Assembly (NCBI RefSeq): GCF_030378165.1
Contig: NZ_CP119766.1
Location: 5,766,001 to 5,830,000, forward strand
Direction: 5' to 3'
Source of the DNA: Flavobacterium panacagri
GTDB taxonomy: Bacteria; Bacteroidota; Bacteroidia; Flavobacteriales; Flavobacteriaceae
DNA: 64,000 bases
The position numbers and the translations under genes are program-made. Positions 60,367 through 64,000 of this stretch are shown here, in pieces (the first letter of the stretch is position 1; each line of letters opens with the position of its first letter). The notes below the pieces were generated by a model. That model worked only from the letters and a program-made list of their open reading frames with translations. It was not told the DNA's origin and did no database searches.

Positions 60367-62163
60367 TTAGATTTTATATCTTTTTCTATCTGTTTCGCTC
60401 AAGTAGATTTTTCTTAAACGTAAAGATTTTGGAGTAACTTCAACATACTCATCTTTTTGAATGTACTCTAAAGCTTCTTCTAAAGAGAATTTGATAGCAG
60501 GAATAATTCTAGCTTTATCATCAGCTCCAGAAGAACGTACGTTAGAAAGTTTTTTCGTTTTAGTAACGTTAACCGTCATATCGTCGCTACGAGTGTTTTC
60601 TCCAATTACCTGACCTTCATAGATATCCTCGTTTGGATCAACGAAGAATTTACCACGATCTTGTAATTTATCGATAGAGTAAGGAATTGCTTTTCCATTT
60701 TCCATAGAGATTAATGAACCGTTGTTACGTCCAGGAATTTCTCCTTTGTATGGTTCGTATCCAATGAAACGGTGTGCCATGATAGCTTCACCAGCAGTAG
60801 CAGTAAGCAATTGATTTCTTAAACCAATAATTCCACGAGATGGAATGTTGAATTTAATGATCATACGCTCTCCTTTACCTTCCATAGAAAGCATTTCACC
60901 TTTACGGATTGTAACGAATTCAACCGCTCTACCTGAAAGGTTTTCTGGTAAGTCGATAGTTAATTCCTCAATTGGCTCACATTTCACACCATCAACTTCT
61001 TTGATGATAACTTGTGGCTGACCAATTTGAAGCTCATAACCTTCTCTTCTCATCGTTTCAATAAGAACAGACAAGTGAAGTACACCACGACCGAAAACCA
61101 TGAATTTATCAGCAGAATCAGTTTCTCCAACTTTCATCGCTAAGTTTTTCTCTAACTCTTTTGTCAATCTTTCACGGATATGACGAGAAGTAACAAATTT
61201 ACCTTCTTTACCAAAGAAAGGTGAATCGTTAATTGTAAACAACATAGACATTGTTGGCTCATCGATAGCGATAGTTTGTAAAGCCTCAGGGTTTTCAAAA
61301 TCTGCAATAGTATCACCAATTTCGAAACCTTCAATACCTACAACAGCACAAATATCTCCCGCAACAACTTCTTCTACTTTTCTACGGCCTAAACCTTCGA
61401 AAGTATGTAATTCTTTAATTCTTGATTTAATTACTTTACCATCTCTTTTTACTAAAGAAATAGGTGATCCTTCTTTCAACACACCTCTTTCAAGACGTCC
61501 GATAGCGATACGACCTGTAAAAGAAGAGAAATCTAAAGATGTAATCAACATTTGAGGAGTTCCTTCAGAAACTTTAGGAGCTGGAACATTAGCAATAACC
61601 ATGTCTAATAGTGGCTCAATGTTTTGTGTTTGATTTTTCCAATCATCAGACATCCAATTGTTTTTAGCAGAACCGTAAACAGTTGGGAAATCCAATTGCT
61701 CTTCAGTAGCACCTAATTCAAACATTAAGTCAAAAACTTTTTCGTGAACTTCTTCAGGAGTACAGTTTTCTTTATCCACTTTATTGATAACTACGCATGG
61801 TTTCAATCCTAAATCAATCGCTTTTTGCAAAACGAAACGAGTTTGAGGCATTGGACCTTCGAAAGCATCAACTAGCAAACATACACCATCGGCCATGTTC
61901 AATACACGTTCTACTTCTCCTCCAAAATCGGCGTGACCTGGAGTATCGATAATATTGATTTTTGTTCCTTTATATTGAACAGATACGTTTTTAGAAGTAA
62001 TTGTAATACCTCTCTCACGCTCTAAATCATTATTATCTAAGATTAAATCACCTGTGTTTTCGTTTTCACGAAATAACTGACAGTGATACATAATTTTATC
62101 AACCAAAGTTGTTTTACCGTGATCGACGTGGGCAATAATTGCAATGTTTCTAATAGATTCCAT
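60367..62163 (-). CDS. typA: Translational GTPase TypA/BipA
   Basis: A 598-residue ribosome-associated GTPase. G1 is AHVDHGKTTLVD (about 11-22), G2 RERGITI, G3 DTPGHADFGG, and G4 NKVD. The EF-Tu domain 2 and EF-G domain III-like regions follow (RAVEFVTIRKGEM), and the BipA C-terminal domain ends VEVTPKSLRLRKIYLSETDRKRYKI. It aids 50S assembly at low temperature and under stress in E. coli. The length and full set of G motifs are normal. A -7 box lies at 62190-62183. Confidence 0.97.
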   Translation of the reverse strand: MESIRNIAIIAHVDHGKTTLVDKIMYHCQLFRENENTGDLILDNNDLERERGITITSKNVSVQYKGTKINIIDTPGHADFGGEVERVLNMADGVCLLVDAFEGPMPQTRFVLQKAIDLGLKPCVVINKVDKENCTPEEVHEKVFDLMFELGATEEQLDFPTVYGSAKNNWMSDDWKNQTQNIEPLLDMVIANVPAPKVSEGTPQMLITSLDFSSFTGRIAIGRLERGVLKEGSPISLVKRDGKVIKSRIKELHTFEGLGRRKVEEVVAGDICAVVGIEGFEIGDTIADFENPEALQTIAIDEPTMSMLFTINDSPFFGKEGKFVTSRHIRERLTKELEKNLAMKVGETDSADKFMVFGRGVLHLSVLIETMRREGYELQIGQPQVIIKEVDGVKCEPIEELTIDLPENLSGRAVEFVTIRKGEMLSMEGKGERMIIKFNIPSRGIIGLRNQLLTATAGEAIMAHRFIGYEPYKGEIPGRNNGSLISMENGKAIPYSIDKLQDRGKFFVDPNEDIYEGQVIGENTRSDDMTVNVTKTKKLSNVRSSGADDKARIIPAIKFSLEEALEYIQKDEYVEVTPKSLRLRKIYLSETDRKRYKI

Positions 62164-62182
62164 CTGTGATTTTTAATGGGCG

Positions 62183-62190
62183 CAAAGGTA
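62183..62190 (-). promoter_or_regulatory. -7 box of typA
   Basis: Minus-strand TACCTTTG matches TAnnTTTG and ends 19 bases before the ATG at 62163. Confidence 0.65.
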
Positions 62191-62318
62191 CACTTTATTT
62201 TCTAAAAAAAAACGTTTCTGACATAGTTTGCGTATATACAATCAATTAGTTAATATAAAACGTCAAAATATAGCGCTCAAAATAGCATTAACATATGTTT
62301 AGTTATAGTTAATTTAAC

Positions 62319-62326
62319 TATATTTG
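62319..62326 (+). promoter_or_regulatory. -7 box of the PAS histidine kinase gene
   Basis: TATATTTG at 62319-62326 matches TAnnTTTG. The ATG at 62332 lies only five bases further, so the transcript would be nearly leaderless, or translation starts at the next ATG (62386). Confidence 0.55.
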
Positions 62327-62331
62327 AAGTA

Positions 62332-64000
62332 ATGAAAAGTAAAACTCTCCAAATTACTCTTATTTACATAATCATTTCGATAATTATGGCTGTTGTATGT
62401 CATAAATTACTCATCATTTACTTTTCTTTCTCAGATTATCTATACTTATCCCTAATAAAAGACATTATTTTTATTTTAATTACTGGATTAGTTTTCAGAT
62501 TTATACTTTCAAAGAATGAACAAAAAAACATATCATTTTTTGAAAAGCTAAACAAGACTAATGAAGAAATAAAAGAATCTAATGAGAAATATGACATTGT
62601 AGCAAAAGCTACCAGCGACACGATTTGGGATTGGAAAATTCAAGAGGATCGTATTAATTGGAATAAAGGCATTGAAAGTGTTTTTGGTTACAACCCCGAA
62701 GAAGTAGGGAAAACTTCCAAGTGGTGGTTTGACAAAATTCACCCGGAAGACAGCATCCGAATGTCAATAAAATTATATTCATTTATTGAACAGAAAACAG
62801 AAAAATGGCAAGATCAATATCGATTTAGATGTGCTGACGGAACTTATAAATATGTTCTTGACAGAGTTTTTTTGCTTAAAGATGAAAATGGCAGAGCTAT
62901 TAGAATGATTGGAGCTATTCAAGATATTACAAAACAAAAGGAAGAAGAACAACGCTTAAAACTTCTGGAAACAGTAATTACACAATCCAAAGATTCTATT
63001 TTAATCACAGAAGCCAATTCTCCCGATGGAAAAATTCCAAAAATAGTTTATGTTAATCCTGCATTCTCTCAAATGTCTGGATATTTATCCAACGAAATAA
63101 TTGGTAAATCTGCAAACATTTTTAAAGGACCAAATTCTGACTCTGATGAACTAAAAAAACTCTTAAAAGCCATTAAAAACGAAGAAGAGTGTTTGATCGA
63201 AACTATAACTTACACTAAAAACAAAGAAGAATATTGGGTTCGTTTTTCTATGATTCCGATTTTTAACAATGAAGGTGTTATTTCGCACTGGATCTCTATA
63301 CAAAGAGACATTACTGACGAAAAAAAGCTGGAAACAGAAAAAGAACATCTTATTCGAGAGTTAACCCAAAACAATAAAGATTTAAAGCAATTTTCTTACA
63401 TAACATCACACAACCTTAGAGCTCCCTTATCTAATTTGATTGGACTACTCAATCTAATGGAAGACATTCCAACAGAAAACGAAGAGCTCGAAGAAATCCT
63501 GACAGGCTTTACCAAATCAACACATTTACTAAACGAAACGATCAATGATCTAGTAAAAGTTATCATTATCAAAGACAATCCTTCCATGCAAAAAGAAGAG
63601 GTTTTACTCAAAGAAGTTTTTGAAAATGTTTTCAGCCAGCTTTCTTTTCAAATAGAATCACACAAACCTATAATTAAACTCAAATTTGACAAAGTCCCTG
63701 AACTTATTACAAACAAAGCCTATATTGAAAGCATTTTATTAAATCTGCTAACCAATTCAATCAAATATAAATCAGAAAATAGAAAACTCAAAATATCGAT
63801 AACGGCAGACAAAATAGACAACAAAACAGTATTAACCTTTAAAGACAATGGCATAGGAATCGATTTAGAAAGAAACCGAGACAAAGTCTTTGGACTCTAT
63901 CAAAGATTTCACAATTACCCAGACAGCAAAGGACTAGGTCTTTATCTAGTAAAATCGCAAGTAGAAACAATGGGAGGAATAATTTCTATAGAAAGCGAAG
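62332..64000 (+). CDS. PAS-domain sensor histidine kinase (3' end outside window)
   Basis: An open frame without stop, at least 556 residues. Two membrane helices are at about 8-30 and 43-59, a short coiled coil is at about 62-85, two PAS domains follow (about 88-205: DTIWDWKIQEDRINWNKGIESVFGY, with a PAC tail AIRMIGAIQDITKQK; and about 215-335: PKIVYVNPAFSQMSGYLSNEIIGKS), and then the HisKA domain with phosphoacceptor His360 in SYITSHNLRAPLSNLIGL. The ATPase domain has NLLTNSIKYK, DNGIGID (505-511) and GLGLYLV near the cut. It is probably a membrane-bound sensor. Its regulator is not in the window. Confidence 0.92.
   Translation, partial: MKSKTLQITLIYIIISIIMAVVCHKLLIIYFSFSDYLYLSLIKDIIFILITGLVFRFILSKNEQKNISFFEKLNKTNEEIKESNEKYDIVAKATSDTIWDWKIQEDRINWNKGIESVFGYNPEEVGKTSKWWFDKIHPEDSIRMSIKLYSFIEQKTEKWQDQYRFRCADGTYKYVLDRVFLLKDENGRAIRMIGAIQDITKQKEEEQRLKLLETVITQSKDSILITEANSPDGKIPKIVYVNPAFSQMSGYLSNEIIGKSANIFKGPNSDSDELKKLLKAIKNEEECLIETITYTKNKEEYWVRFSMIPIFNNEGVISHWISIQRDITDEKKLETEKEHLIRELTQNNKDLKQFSYITSHNLRAPLSNLIGLLNLMEDIPTENEELEEILTGFTKSTHLLNETINDLVKVIIIKDNPSMQKEEVLLKEVFENVFSQLSFQIESHKPIIKLKFDKVPELITNKAYIESILLNLLTNSIKYKSENRKLKISITADKIDNKTVLTFKDNGIGIDLERNRDKVFGLYQRFHNYPDSKGLGLYLVKSQVETMGGIISIESE

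Overview
This 64 kb window is AT-rich chromosomal DNA of a gliding member of the Bacteroidota, most likely a Flavobacterium close to F. johnsoniae. The case rests on two giant secreted proteins with type IX secretion type B / gliding-motility C-termini, a TonB-dependent receptor with a carboxypeptidase-like N-terminal domain, a LytTR two-component system with 2TM-domain proteins, weak ribosome-binding sites, and many promoters with the Bacteroidota -7 box TAnnTTTG. I see no prophage, tRNA, rRNA, CRISPR array or intact insertion sequence.

Layout. 1-3.9 kb: end of an unknown gene, glycerol-3-phosphate dehydrogenase, and a MarR/nitroreductase/YceI operon with two perfect operators over its promoter. 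4-14.9 kb: a secreted beta-helix-like protein, then a trp operon with its own Trp-Trp-Trp leader peptide and attenuator (order E-lipoprotein-G-D-C-F-B-GGCT-amidohydrolase-A-lipoprotein). 15-19.8 kb: a TetR-controlled TolC/HlyD/DHA2 tripartite efflux operon. 20-23.6 kb: YaaA, a CCA-adding-type enzyme with an HD domain, heme A synthase. 23.9-28 kb (minus): LytTR regulator, four tandem 2TM-domain proteins, a histidine kinase with a fused 2TM domain, and a TPR-like protein. 28.4-34.2 kb: TonB-dependent receptor and small enzymes (DinB, YciI, acetyltransferase, VOC). 34.5-40 kb: ClC channel and HPP protein, pRiA4b-type protein, a four-helix-bundle gene inside an inverted repeat, nucleoid-associated protein. 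40-41.7 kb: TetR/SDR pair with a palindromic operator. 41.8-51.4 kb: GAF protein, HD-PycTM protein, a 1243-residue phosphoesterase / kinase-like / Omp85-like outer-membrane protein, a propeller-like lipoprotein and a kinase-like protein. 51.5-60.3 kb: ABC exporter and two T9SS substrates. 60.4-64 kb: TypA/BipA and a PAS histidine kinase cut by the window end.

The most unusual layer lies between the genes. At least fifteen spacers carry imperfect or perfect inverted repeats built from a small vocabulary of words (GCCACGAATTCACG, CGCAAAGTTCGCAAAG, TTAGnnnC runs, CCTGCAAGGTTTT, and others). They are often nested, one palindrome sitting in the loop of another. They interrupt even the trp operon. 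One copy (37265-37755) encloses a four-helix-bundle gene related to the 23S rRNA intervening-sequence proteins and fills the whole spacer. This suggests a gene-bearing element whose empty relatives are the other repeats. A second candidate novelty is the pair of kinase-like domains, one fused between a calcineurin-like phosphoesterase and an Omp85-like barrel, the other in a nearby uncharacterised protein.
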